Origin: Roseateles_B flavus
Lineage (GTDB): Bacteria > Pseudomonadota > Gammaproteobacteria > Burkholderiales > Burkholderiaceae_C
Length of the DNA stretch: 64,000 nucleotides
Assembly: GCF_039872765.1 (NCBI RefSeq)
Contig: NZ_JBDPZC010000014.1
Location: 1 to 64,000 of the forward strand
Direction of reading: 5' to 3'
The notes beneath the pieces were generated by a model. The model was not told where the DNA came from. It saw only the letters and a list, made by a program, of their open reading frames with translations, and searched no databases. Position 1 is the first letter of the stretch; every line of letters starts with the position of its first letter. A program made the translations under genes and the position numbers. Positions 34,401 through 42,529 of the stretch are shown one piece after another.

Positions 34401-35552
34401 GGCCATGGGCGAATCGCCGCTGAGGCTGCGTTCGTCGCCCGGCACATGGTGGTAACGCAGGAAGCCGCCCGAGCGCAGGTCGGCCAGGCTCACGCCCTTG
34501 CCCCAGCTGCCCACCCACAGCACCCCGTCGCGGTCGATCATCAGCGAGGCCACGCTGTCCGAGGCCAGGCTGTCGGGCACGGCGGGCTGGTGGCGGTAGC
34601 GGCGCAGGCCCTGGCCGTCGTCCCGCCACTGGAAGAGGCCCTGGTGGTCGCCCATGCCGATCCAGACGCCGCCCTCGCGGTCCTGCGCAAGGGCGAAGAC
34701 GGTGCTGCGCGGCAGGTCCAGCGCGGAGAGGCGTGCATCGGGCCGGGCGGTGCTGCCGTCCGGGTCCAGGGCCCAGACCTGGAGGCCGCCGCTGAGGCCC
34801 ACCCAGAGGCGGCCGCCCTGGTCCACCAGCAGGCTGCGGGGCAGCAGCTCCGAGGCGGGACGGCCCTGCGCCATGGGATGCGCGCCCAGCTGCAGGCGCT
34901 GGCGTAGCTGGCCCTGGGCGTCCACATGCAGCAGCCAGTCTTCCTGGGCGAACCAGACGCCGCCCTGGCCATCCCCCAGGAAGGCCCGCACCCGGCCCAC
35001 GGGCAGGGTCAGCTCCGCGGGCGGCTCCCAGCGGCTGAACTGCTCGCTCTGCCGGTCCAGCAGGTACAGACCGCCGGCCAGGGCCGTCCAGAGCTGCGTG
35101 CCGGTGCGCGGCGCAAAGCCCAGCACGCGGCGCTGCTGCAGGGCCAGACCGGGCGGCAGCGCCAGGCGGTGGATCTTCTCGGTGGCCAGGGCCAGGCGGT
35201 CCACGCCGTCGCTGGTACCGACCCACAGGCTGCCCTGGCCGTCGTCCAGCAAGGCATGGACGAAGGGATGGCTGAGGGTGTCCGGCTGCTCGGGGCGGGC
35301 CGCGAAAGCCTGGACGTGCCGGCCGTCGAAGCGGGCCAGGCCGTTGGTGGTGCCCAGCCAGACGAAGCCGCGCCGGTCCTGGAAGCTGACCACGATCGCG
35401 TCGCTGGGCAGGCCGCTGCCGGAGTTGAGCGCGGTGAAGGGCAGCGCCTGCAGGGAGGCCGCGCACACGAGAGCGGGCAGCAGGGCGGCTGCCAGCCCGA
35501 TCAGGGCGATCCGGGCGCCGGTTCTCTGCACAAGCCCAAGCCAAGACACCAC
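31482..35552 (-). CDS. Large sensor histidine kinase: two-component propeller + Y_Y_Y + GAF + HATPase
   Basis: 1356 residues. Signal peptide (~1-31), then a Reg_prop double beta-propeller (~40-740) with repeats such as DRRGFVWLGTTNGLARFDG, DREGRLWIGTKGGLYLY and DRQGRLWASSAAGLYR. A Y_Y_Y domain (~745-825) leads to one membrane helix (~828-850), a coiled coil, a GAF domain (~900-1050), the H-box VAGVAHELNTPIG with His about 1101, and an HATPase domain with NAMLHG, SDNGAGIPPEHLRRIFEPFFTT and GLGLHI. The propeller is periplasmic and probably binds a glycan or other extracellular ligand. No receiver domain is fused and no response regulator is adjacent, so the partner is elsewhere. Confidence 0.93.
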   Translation of the reverse strand: MVSWLGLVQRTGARIALIGLAAALLPALVCAASLQALPFTALNSGSGLPSDAIVVSFQDRRGFVWLGTTNGLARFDGRHVQAFAARPEQPDTLSHPFVHALLDDGQGSLWVGTSDGVDRLALATEKIHRLALPPGLALQQRRVLGFAPRTGTQLWTALAGGLYLLDRQSEQFSRWEPPAELTLPVGRVRAFLGDGQGGVWFAQEDWLLHVDAQGQLRQRLQLGAHPMAQGRPASELLPRSLLVDQGGRLWVGLSGGLQVWALDPDGSTARPDARLSALDLPRSTVFALAQDREGGVWIGMGDHQGLFQWRDDGQGLRRYRHQPAVPDSLASDSVASLMIDRDGVLWVGSWGKGVSLADLRSGGFLRYHHVPGDERSLSGDSPMAFAPDDAEHVWVGIYGGGLNRLHLASGDVERIPPAQLPLRNIKTLLRDREGLLWAGGDGGLMRYDARARRSQVVALDASSPAAASISALVQDRQGRLWASSAAGLYRIEPGELRAHRYTARPGVAQALQHDTIDCLLEDREGRLWIGTKGGLYLYRPETDDFEFPLAPDASLSQPQKLAVHALRQDVRGRIWLASNQGVHELRQDAGGWRLRDWSATPGLGPGSYDAMQDSLDGEIWLGADDGLVQLLPDQQRARRYPGRSRFGGGVNFGAAARGPDGSLFFGSTGVIRFHPAQLRDNPQAPGVVLSDLRLYNQSLLPTTHAAGGTGAAVSAQQVGSSASLSLHDVGIDGPLHAARHMRLGHEEAMVSFELAALHFADPRRNRYAWFLEGFDRDWIQGRGEQAIATYTNLDPGRYRLLARAANPDGVWSPSQTLIEIEVLPPFWRTWWWRLSLLLGLLALMAWTYRWRTAKLHAARLSLEAKVAQRTQEVVEQGRQLQVEKQLAESQREAAEKARRSITLLSEIGRDITATRELPVIQQTLYAHVSELMNASVFGVGRVNWDAGVIDFDFVMQDGQPFMPYQRSLSALDQPSTQCVLEARELMIDEFPQDIRRLDSHVRQISGQEDTRLADGRPVSKARSGLYVPMRLKGRVMGVIAVLSERPKAFGLADLDILRTLGAYAAVAYDNAEAYRRLQLAQDRLVEQEKLAALGSLVAGVAHELNTPIGNSLLMASTLRDASRDFLRRVEGGGLRRSELQAFCEGSEASTLLLMRSLDQAANLIASFKQLAVDQTSDQRRRFDLAQTVEEVVMTLSSRIRREEHEISLQLLPGLDMDSYPGPLGQVVSNLVLNAMLHGFEGRKGGHMRLLTQAQGADRVLIEFSDNGAGIPPEHLRRIFEPFFTTRLGQGGSGLGLHICYNIVHTLLGGSIRVQSVMGEGTRFVIELPREAPVDGQETPASRSRHPDEGWEQGGGV

Positions 35553-35677
35553 AAGCCGACCCCTGCTGCGAGCAGCCCCCAGGGTAACGAATGCCCGCCT
35601 CGCTGACCAGCCGGCACAACACCGCCCCCATCGAATCGGTGGGCGGGCCTGCGACGCGAACCGCGCGGTGTGCGGGC

Positions 35678-37339
35678 TCAGGGGCTGACCCAGTCTTGCG
35701 CCTGCCCGGCCGTCATGCCCTGGTGATGGCTCAGGTGGACCTGGCCCTGGAACCAGCGCTCCCAGCCGGCGGCGCGCAGGCGGTCCAGCACGGGGCCTTT
35801 GAGCTCGCTGAGATCCAGGCGCAGGCCCTGGCGCCGCAGGCTCTCGTGCAGTTCACGCAGGGCCTCCAGGCCGCTGTAGTCGATGCCGTTGACCGGCGAC
35901 ATCTGCAGCACCACGCGCCGCGTGCCCGGATGCTGCGTGAGCTGGGCCTGGACCACGTCGGCCAGGCTGCGGGCATTGGTGAAGAGCAGGCTCTCGTCGA
36001 TGCGCAGGCCCATCACCTCGGGCAGGATCTCGACCTCGTGGCGGTCGACGTTGCGGTAGTGCTCGGTGCCGGGCACGCGGCCGACCAGCGCCACATGCGG
36101 GCGCGCCGTGCGCTGCAGCAGCAGGGCGATGGAGCCGAGCACGCCCAGGCCCAGGGCGGCGGCCACGCTGACGTTGAGCACCAGCAGGGTCACGGCCAGC
36201 ATCAGCAGGCCTTCGGCACGGGCATAGCGCCAGGCTTCCAGGTAGGGCCGCCACTGCAGGCCGGACAGCACCGCCACGAGGATGGTGGCCGCCAGCACGC
36301 TGCGCGGCAGCCAGGCCAGCGCGGGCGCCAGGCTCAGGGCCGCGGCGCCCATCAGCAGGGCGGCCATGACGCTGCTCATGCGGCTGCGGCTGCCGGCGTC
36401 GTACAGCAGGGCGCTGCGCGAGAAGCTGCCCGCCACCGGCATGCCCGCGCTGAAGGCCGCGGCGAGGTTGGCGCCGGCCAGGCCCATCAGCTCCCGCCGC
36501 GGGTCCACACGCTCGCCGCGCCGGCGCGCCAGTGCCTCGGCCACGACCAGGCTGCTGACGTAGGCGATCAGCGCGATCAGCAGGGCACCGGGCAGCAGGG
36601 CCAGCCACAGGGCGGGGTCCAGCGGCGGCCATTGCAGACGGGGGTGCAGGGCGGGCAGCGCGCCCACCAGCGGCACGCCCAGGCCCTGCGCCTGCACCGC
36701 CCAGGCCACGCCCAGGGTCAGCAGCAGGACGATCAGCGGCGCCAGCCGGGCCCAGAGCCCGCCCAGCAGGCGCCGGCCCAGCAGCAGCAGGGCCACCGCC
36801 GCCAGGCCGAAGCCCAGCGTGGGCGCATGCCAGCGCCAGCCGCTGCCCGCCGCGCTGGCGAGCAGGGCTGGCAGCTCGGAGCCCTGGGCGGGGCTGCCCA
36901 GCAGGGCCGGCAGCTGGCTCAGCGCGATGGCCAGGGTGGCGCCCGTCTCGAAGCCGTGCAGCACCGGCACGCTCATCAGCGCGGCCAGTGCGTCCAGTCG
37001 CAGGGCGGCGGCCGCGGCCATCAGCAGGGCCGATTCGGCGGCCAGCACCAGGGCCGCCTGGCTGGCGCTGTAGCCCGCCGGTGCGGCGGCCGTGGCCTGC
37101 GCCACCATCAGCGCGACGATGGCCACCGGGCCCACGCCCAGGTAGGGGCTGGAGCCCAGCAGGGCATAGGCCAGCAGGGGCAGCAGGCTGGCGTAGATGC
37201 CCACCTCGGCGGGCAGTCCGGCCAGCAGGGCGTAGGCCAGGCTCTGCGGGATCAGCAGCACGCTGACCACGGCGGCGGCGACCAGGTCCTCCCGCCAGGG
37301 GCCGCGGGCGTAGGCGCGCAAGGCTTGCAGCGGCTTCAC
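35678..37339 (-). CDS. SulP-family anion permease with STAS domain
   Basis: 553 residues. SLC26/SulP transporter with ~12-14 membrane segments: AAVVSVLLIPQSLAYALLAGLPAEVGIYAS is the classic SulP signature, and AGANLAAAFSAGMPVAGSFSRSAL the second. The cytoplasmic STAS domain (~430-535) has VLQMSPVNGIDYSGLEAL. Substrates in the family are sulfate, bicarbonate or dicarboxylates. Its ATG overlaps the stop of the upstream persulfide-dioxygenase-like gene (ATGA). This pairing suggests movement of sulfite or sulfate produced by sulfur oxidation (inference). Confidence 0.92.
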   Translation of the reverse strand: MKPLQALRAYARGPWREDLVAAAVVSVLLIPQSLAYALLAGLPAEVGIYASLLPLLAYALLGSSPYLGVGPVAIVALMVAQATAAAPAGYSASQAALVLAAESALLMAAAAALRLDALAALMSVPVLHGFETGATLAIALSQLPALLGSPAQGSELPALLASAAGSGWRWHAPTLGFGLAAVALLLLGRRLLGGLWARLAPLIVLLLTLGVAWAVQAQGLGVPLVGALPALHPRLQWPPLDPALWLALLPGALLIALIAYVSSLVVAEALARRRGERVDPRRELMGLAGANLAAAFSAGMPVAGSFSRSALLYDAGSRSRMSSVMAALLMGAAALSLAPALAWLPRSVLAATILVAVLSGLQWRPYLEAWRYARAEGLLMLAVTLLVLNVSVAAALGLGVLGSIALLLQRTARPHVALVGRVPGTEHYRNVDRHEVEILPEVMGLRIDESLLFTNARSLADVVQAQLTQHPGTRRVVLQMSPVNGIDYSGLEALRELHESLRRQGLRLDLSELKGPVLDRLRAAGWERWFQGQVHLSHHQGMTAGQAQDWVSP

Positions 37340-38208
37340 AGCGCGTTGAAGGGGATCTTCAGGTAATGGACGCCGTTGGACTCGGCCGCGGGCAGCTGGC
37401 CGGCGCGCACATTGACCTGCACCGAAGGCAGCAGCAGCAGGGGCATGGCGAGCGTGCGGTCACGGGCCTGGCGCAGGGTGACGAAGTCGGCCTCGCTGAC
37501 GCCCTCGTGCAGGTGCACATTGCGCGCGCGCTGCTCGTCCACGGTGCTGATCCAGCAGGGCGGGCGGCCGTTGGGCGGGTAGTCGTGACACAGGTGCAGG
37601 CGGGTATGCCCGGGCAGGCCCAGCAGGCGCTGCACGGAGCGGTAGAGCGTGGCCGCATCGCCGCCGGGGAAGTCGCAGCGGGCGCTGCCGTAGTCGGGCA
37701 TGAAGAGGGTGTCGCCGATGAAGACGTCGTCCCCCACGCGGTAGCTGATGCAGGCCGGCGTGTGGCCCGGCGTGTGCAGCACCTCGACCTCCAGGCCGCC
37801 GATGGCGAAGCGCTGGCCGTCCTCGAAGAGCTGGTCGAAGGGGCTGCCGTCCACAGGGATGCCGGGGTCGTTGAACAGGCGGCGGAAGACCTGCTGGACC
37901 TCGGTGATGCGCGCCCCGATGCCGATGCGCCCGCCCAGGCGCTGCTGCAGCCAGGGCGCGGCGCTGAGGTGGTCGGCGTGGCAGTGGGTCTCCAGCAGCC
38001 AGTCCACCGTCAGCTGCTGCTCGTGCACCCAGGCGGCGATGAGCTCGGCGCTGAGCGTGCCGCTGCGGCCGGACTTGGGGTCGTAGTCCAGCACCGGGTC
38101 GATGATGGCGCAGCGCCGGCTGTGCGGATCGGCCACTACATGGCTCACCGTGTGGGTGGCCGCGTCGAAGAATGCGTGGATCTGGGCCTGGATCGGTGGG
38201 TGAGGCAT
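37336..38208 (-). CDS. MBL-fold hydrolase, persulfide dioxygenase (Blh/ETHE1-like)
   Basis: 290 residues. FFDAATHTVSHVVADP and the metal motifs ETHCHADHLSAAPWL, HTPGHTPACISY, FIGDTLFMPDYGSARCDFPGGD match the Blh/persulfide dioxygenase family, which oxidises glutathione persulfide to sulfite using one Fe(II). The GSARCDFPGGDA stretch is characteristic. The ending VQVNVRAGQLPAAESNGVHYLKIPFNAL is the usual C-terminal tail of the Blh form. It is co-translated with the SulP permease. In other bacteria related genes sit in bigR-type operons; no ArsR-family BigR is visible here. Confidence 0.92.
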   Translation of the reverse strand: MPHPPIQAQIHAFFDAATHTVSHVVADPHSRRCAIIDPVLDYDPKSGRSGTLSAELIAAWVHEQQLTVDWLLETHCHADHLSAAPWLQQRLGGRIGIGARITEVQQVFRRLFNDPGIPVDGSPFDQLFEDGQRFAIGGLEVEVLHTPGHTPACISYRVGDDVFIGDTLFMPDYGSARCDFPGGDAATLYRSVQRLLGLPGHTRLHLCHDYPPNGRPPCWISTVDEQRARNVHLHEGVSEADFVTLRQARDRTLAMPLLLLPSVQVNVRAGQLPAAESNGVHYLKIPFNAL

Positions 38209-38270
38209 GACGACTCCTGCGGGGCCCGGGCAGTATAGGTGGGGCCCCCCGTGGAGGCCGCCTCCACGGC

Positions 38271-40364
38271 TCAGGGCGTCGTGGGGCCCAGCACCTGCAG
38301 CAGCTGCACGCGGGAGGAGATGCAGGCGGCGTCGAAGTCGGCCTGGATCTGGGTCAGGGCCTCGGTGTCGTGGGCGTCGATGGTGGCGATGCCGATGGCA
38401 CGGTTGCGGCCCTGGGCCTTGGCGGTGTAGAGCACCATGTCGGCCCAGTTGACCGCCTGCTCCCAGTGCAGGGACAGGCCCGTGGGCGGCAGCGGGAAGT
38501 GCGCGAAGCCGACCGAGACCGTCACGTGCAGCGGGCCGTCGGGCGTCTGCACGGTCTCGCCACCCACGGCGAAGAGGATGCGCTCGGCCATCTGCTGCAG
38601 CTGGGCCGGCGGCACGCCGGGGATGAAGACCAGGAACTCCTCGCCGCCCCAGCGCACCACGAGATCCTCCTCGCGCACGGCCTGGGTGATGCGGCGCGAG
38701 ACCTCGCAGATGACCGCGTCGCCGGCCGAGTGACCGTGCTCGTCGTTGACGTGCTTGAAGTGGTCGATGTCCACCATCAGCAGCGCGCCGTTGAAGGTGT
38801 TGGCGGCATGCTGCTCCATCACCGCCATGAAGTGGCGGCGGTTGGCGAGGTTGGTCAGCGGGTCGCGCTCGCTCTGGGCGCGCAGCAGGGCCTCGTTGGC
38901 CTTGAGCTGGCGGTTGGCCAGGCGCACCTTCTTCAGCATCACCACCAGCAGCGGCAGCAGCAGCGCGGTCAGCAGGGCCAGGGCCATGCCCACGCGCTGG
39001 GCCAGCACGCTGTTGGAGACCTGGCGGGCCTTGAGCTCGCCATCGCGCTGCAGCAGGGTCAGCTCGGCGCTCTTGCGGTCGCTGTCGTAGCGCAGCCTGA
39101 GCTCGTCCAGCTGGGCCTTGCGCGAGGCTTCCTGCACTTGGCGGCTCTGCTCGCGCTCGGCGAGCAGGGCCTTGAGGGCCTCGGCCCACTGGCCGCTCTC
39201 GGCCCAGGCATCGGCGAGCTCTTCCAGCTCATGGCTGCGCTCGGCCGCGCCGACGAGCTCCGGGCGCATCGCGTCCAGGCGGCGCCGCTCCTGGCGTGCG
39301 GCATCGAACTGGCGCAGCTGGATCAGGGCCAGGCTCATGTTGTGGCGCACGATGCGCTCCATGCGGCGGTCCTGGAATTCCTCCAGGGCCGGCAGGGCCA
39401 GGCGGGCCGCGGCCAGGGCGCGCTCAGGTTGCTTGGCGCTCAGGTAGAAGTCGGAAAGATTGCTGCGCACCACGGCCTCGACACGGCGGGCGCCTGCGCT
39501 GTGCGCCAGGCTCACCGCTTCTTCGAGTGCGCGCAGCTGGCCGCTGCGGTCCTTGCGGGCGACCGCGATGCCGCCCTCGTAGACCTTGATGCGAGCCAGG
39601 GTCGGCATGTCCGCCTGGGCGGCCTGCAGGGCCTGCGCCAGGTGCTGGCGGCCGGCCTCGACCTGGTCCTGCTGATGCTCGGCCACGGCCAGGCGCCCCA
39701 GACTCAGGGCCAGCAGTCCCGGCAGCTTGAGCTGGCGGGCCAGTGCGACATGGCGTTCGAGCACCGTGATGGCGCTGGCGCCGGCCCCGGTGGCTTCCTG
39801 GCTCAGGGCCAGCAGGCGCAGGCCCAGCCAGGTGGCGGTGGCATCGCAGCCGGCCTCCACACTCTCCCTGAGCGCCGCCTCCTGCCGGTCCCACAGACAG
39901 GGCGGATGCAGCAGCTCCAGCCCCTTGCGGGCCAGCTCGCTGGCGGCCTGCGGATGGTCCTGGCGCTCGGCCACCATGGCGCGGATCAGCTGGGCATGGC
40001 CGGGGAAGTCCTGGTCCAGCTGGCGTGCCAGGGTCTCGGCCTCGGCGGCGCCCTGGCCCGAGGTCAGGGCGGCCGCCAGTGCGAGGGTCAGTTCCGCCTG
40101 CAGGGGGGCATCGCCCGTGGACTGGGCCAGCTGCACCATGGGCCGCAGCGAGCGGGCGGCCTCCACCGGGTGGTCGTAGGCCAGCAGGGTGAGCACCAGG
40201 GCCTCGCGGCGCAGCTCGGCCCGGCTGGAGGCGGCGGCGCCTGCGGGCGCGGGGGCGGCCAAAGGGCCGGTCGCGGGCGCGAGCGCGGGTCCGGGTGCCG
40301 GGCCGGGCGCCGCGCTGGCGGTGCCGGCGGCCAGGGCCAGCAGCAGGGGCAGCAGGCGCTTCAT
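38271..40364 (-). CDS. TPR-containing periplasmic-sensor diguanylate cyclase
   Basis: 697 residues from ATG 40364. Cleavable signal peptide (MKRLLPLLLALAAGTASA), a periplasmic TPR-like helical array (~45-460), a membrane helix (~485-510), then GGDEF (~530-690) with RWGGEEFLVF and an upstream RxxD product-inhibition site (REED, five residues before the motif). An active diguanylate cyclase is expected. Its start overlaps the stop of the next diguanylate cyclase upstream by four bases, and the two proteins share the same architecture, pointing to tandem duplication. Confidence 0.9.
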   Translation of the reverse strand: MKRLLPLLLALAAGTASAAPGPAPGPALAPATGPLAAPAPAGAAASSRAELRREALVLTLLAYDHPVEAARSLRPMVQLAQSTGDAPLQAELTLALAAALTSGQGAAEAETLARQLDQDFPGHAQLIRAMVAERQDHPQAASELARKGLELLHPPCLWDRQEAALRESVEAGCDATATWLGLRLLALSQEATGAGASAITVLERHVALARQLKLPGLLALSLGRLAVAEHQQDQVEAGRQHLAQALQAAQADMPTLARIKVYEGGIAVARKDRSGQLRALEEAVSLAHSAGARRVEAVVRSNLSDFYLSAKQPERALAAARLALPALEEFQDRRMERIVRHNMSLALIQLRQFDAARQERRRLDAMRPELVGAAERSHELEELADAWAESGQWAEALKALLAEREQSRQVQEASRKAQLDELRLRYDSDRKSAELTLLQRDGELKARQVSNSVLAQRVGMALALLTALLLPLLVVMLKKVRLANRQLKANEALLRAQSERDPLTNLANRRHFMAVMEQHAANTFNGALLMVDIDHFKHVNDEHGHSAGDAVICEVSRRITQAVREEDLVVRWGGEEFLVFIPGVPPAQLQQMAERILFAVGGETVQTPDGPLHVTVSVGFAHFPLPPTGLSLHWEQAVNWADMVLYTAKAQGRNRAIGIATIDAHDTEALTQIQADFDAACISSRVQLLQVLGPTTP

Positions 40365-42436
40365 GTGCGGGGCTCCGTCCATTGGGCCGGGCCGGCCTGC
40401 GTCGAGAGCCGGACCTTGCCGTCGTGCCAGGCGGCTTCCATCTGCTCGGCCAGGTGCAGCAGGCCCTCGCCGTCGCTGGCATCGGCCCATTGCAGGCCGT
40501 AGGCCTTGTTGCGGCCGTGGGCCTTGGCCATGTACATGAGGGTGTCGACCATGTCGATGGCGCGCTCCCAGTGCAGGGACACGCCGTGCGGCTCGATGGG
40601 CAGGCTGGCGAAGCCGATGGAGGCCGTCACCGGCACCGTGTGGCGTTCGTGGGTCACGGGCTGGCCGCCGATGGCCTCCAGCAGGCGCTGGCCCAGGTGC
40701 TGGGCGAAGACGGGGTCGCAGGACTTGATCACGATGAGGAATTCCTCGCCGCCCCAGCGCACCACGAGGTCGTCCTCGCGCAGGGCCTGGCGCAGCCGGC
40801 GGGAGACCTCCACCAGCACGGTGTCGCCCGCGGCGTGGCCGTATTGGTCGTTGATGCGCTTGAAGTGGTCGATGTCGATGAGGAAGATGCTGCCGCGCAG
40901 CAGGTCCTGCTCCTCGCGCTGGCGGATGGCTGCCTGGAAGTGGCGGCGGTTGGCCAGGCCGGTGAGCGGGTCGCGCTCGCTCTGCACCTTGAGCCGCTCG
41001 TTGGTGCTCTGCAGGGCCAGGTTGGTCCGGCGCACGCGGCGGTAGGCCATCAGCAGCAGCGCGCCGGCGGCCAGCACGCAGCCGCCCATCAGCAGCCACA
41101 GGCGGAACTCCAGCTGGCTGGCGCGCAGCTGCTCGTTCTTGAGGCTCATGTCGCGGTTGAGCAGCTCGAACTCGCGGCTGCGGCGGTCCGCCTCCAGGGC
41201 CTCCTGCGCTTCCAGCACGGTCTTGCGGAGGTCGTCGCGGTAGAGCTGGCGGCGGAACTGGCGCTCCTTCAGGTAGGCCTGGACGGCCTCCTGCGTCAGG
41301 CCCGCGTCCTGCAGCGCACGGCCGTATTCCTCGTAGAGTGCGTCCAGCCCGGTCGCGGAGCCGGCGTCGGTGACCAGCTTGAAGCCGGCCTCGACCTCCT
41401 GCCGGCCCTGCGCCACCTGCCCCGTGTGCATCAGCGCGATGCCCAGGTTGTGGCGGGCCAGCGATTCGGCGAACACGTCCTTGCGCTTCTGCGCCAGGCG
41501 GATGGCCTCGGTGGTCAGGGCGATGGCGCCGTTCCATTCGCGCTTGCGCAGGAAGTCGTCGGCCCGGTTGGCCAGGGCGTTGGAGATCAGGTCCTCGAGG
41601 CCGGTCTCGCGCGCGGCGTCCAGGGCCGCCTGCGAGCTGCGCTCGGTGATGGCGCGGTCGCGGTCCTGGAACATGGAGCCGCGGTTGACCTCGATGAAGT
41701 AGCGCAGCAGCGGGTTCTTGTCATTGAGGGCGAGCTGCTCGGCCTCCTCCTGCGCCTTCACGGCCTGCTCGAACTGCTGGGCGGCCGCATAGGTGCCGGC
41801 CAGCTGCAGCCGGGCAAAGACGCGGCGCGAGGGCGAGGCGGCGGGCCCGTCGGACAGCTCCAGGGCCCGGTGCGCGGCGCGCAGGGCGCGGTCGAATTCG
41901 CCCTGGTCGGTGAACAGGCCGGCCTGCATGGCGTAGAGCGTCAGCAGCAGGCGGGGGGGCTGGCCGGTCTCGTCCAGCTTGTCCAGGACCGACAGGATCT
42001 TCTTGAGCTTCTGGCCCTGGCCCGACAGCGCCGCGCGGCGCGCCTCGGTCACGGCCAGGGTCAGGCGCACCGTGGTGTCGACGCGTGCGTCCTCGCGGCC
42101 CGGCCACTGCTCCAGCTGCTGGCGCAGTTCCTCGTAGCGCTCGGCTTCGTCGACCCGCGCCACGACCACCGCGCGCAGGCCCAGCACTTCCAGGCGGGCG
42201 GGGCTGCCTGGCGGCAGCTTGGCGGCCATCTCGCGGAGCTCGTCGTCCGTCTGGCGCGGATGCATGCGGATGGTGAGCTCCATCTCGTCCAGCTTGGCCA
42301 GCAGTTCGGGCGAGGGCGCCTGTGCCAGGGGGGCGCTGCTGCTCTCGGGCTGGCAGGCGGTCAGGCCGAGCACGAGCAGGCCCATCGCCAGGCCAAGGCG
42401 CCAGCGCGGGGGGACGGGGCGTGAGCAGGTTCTCAT
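40361..42436 (-). CDS. Lipoprotein TPR-containing diguanylate cyclase
   Basis: 691 residues from ATG 42436. The signal peptide ends in a lipobox, GLLVLGLTACQPESS, yet a membrane helix follows later (~455-480), so the N-terminus would be lipid-anchored in the periplasm while the GGDEF domain (~515-675) is cytoplasmic. TPR-like repeats lie between. RWGGEEFLIVI and RxxD (REDD) are intact, so it should make cyclic di-GMP. Paralogous to the following gene. ATG 42493 is an alternative start that would bury the lipobox deeper. Confidence 0.88.
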   Translation of the reverse strand: MRTCSRPVPPRWRLGLAMGLLVLGLTACQPESSSAPLAQAPSPELLAKLDEMELTIRMHPRQTDDELREMAAKLPPGSPARLEVLGLRAVVVARVDEAERYEELRQQLEQWPGREDARVDTTVRLTLAVTEARRAALSGQGQKLKKILSVLDKLDETGQPPRLLLTLYAMQAGLFTDQGEFDRALRAAHRALELSDGPAASPSRRVFARLQLAGTYAAAQQFEQAVKAQEEAEQLALNDKNPLLRYFIEVNRGSMFQDRDRAITERSSQAALDAARETGLEDLISNALANRADDFLRKREWNGAIALTTEAIRLAQKRKDVFAESLARHNLGIALMHTGQVAQGRQEVEAGFKLVTDAGSATGLDALYEEYGRALQDAGLTQEAVQAYLKERQFRRQLYRDDLRKTVLEAQEALEADRRSREFELLNRDMSLKNEQLRASQLEFRLWLLMGGCVLAAGALLLMAYRRVRRTNLALQSTNERLKVQSERDPLTGLANRRHFQAAIRQREEQDLLRGSIFLIDIDHFKRINDQYGHAAGDTVLVEVSRRLRQALREDDLVVRWGGEEFLIVIKSCDPVFAQHLGQRLLEAIGGQPVTHERHTVPVTASIGFASLPIEPHGVSLHWERAIDMVDTLMYMAKAHGRNKAYGLQWADASDGEGLLHLAEQMEAAWHDGKVRLSTQAGPAQWTEPRT

Positions 42437-42529
42437 CGACGGGGCGTTGAGCCGATTTGACGCTGAGAGCGGAGCTTCGACGAGGGCCGGCATCGCGTTT
42501 TAGTCAAAAAAATACGCAGATATCGACGA

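Noticed and set aside
30813..34907. Long plus-strand open frame opposite the propeller kinase
   Set aside because: Antisense shadow of a convincing 1356-residue kinase; no start signal or domain.
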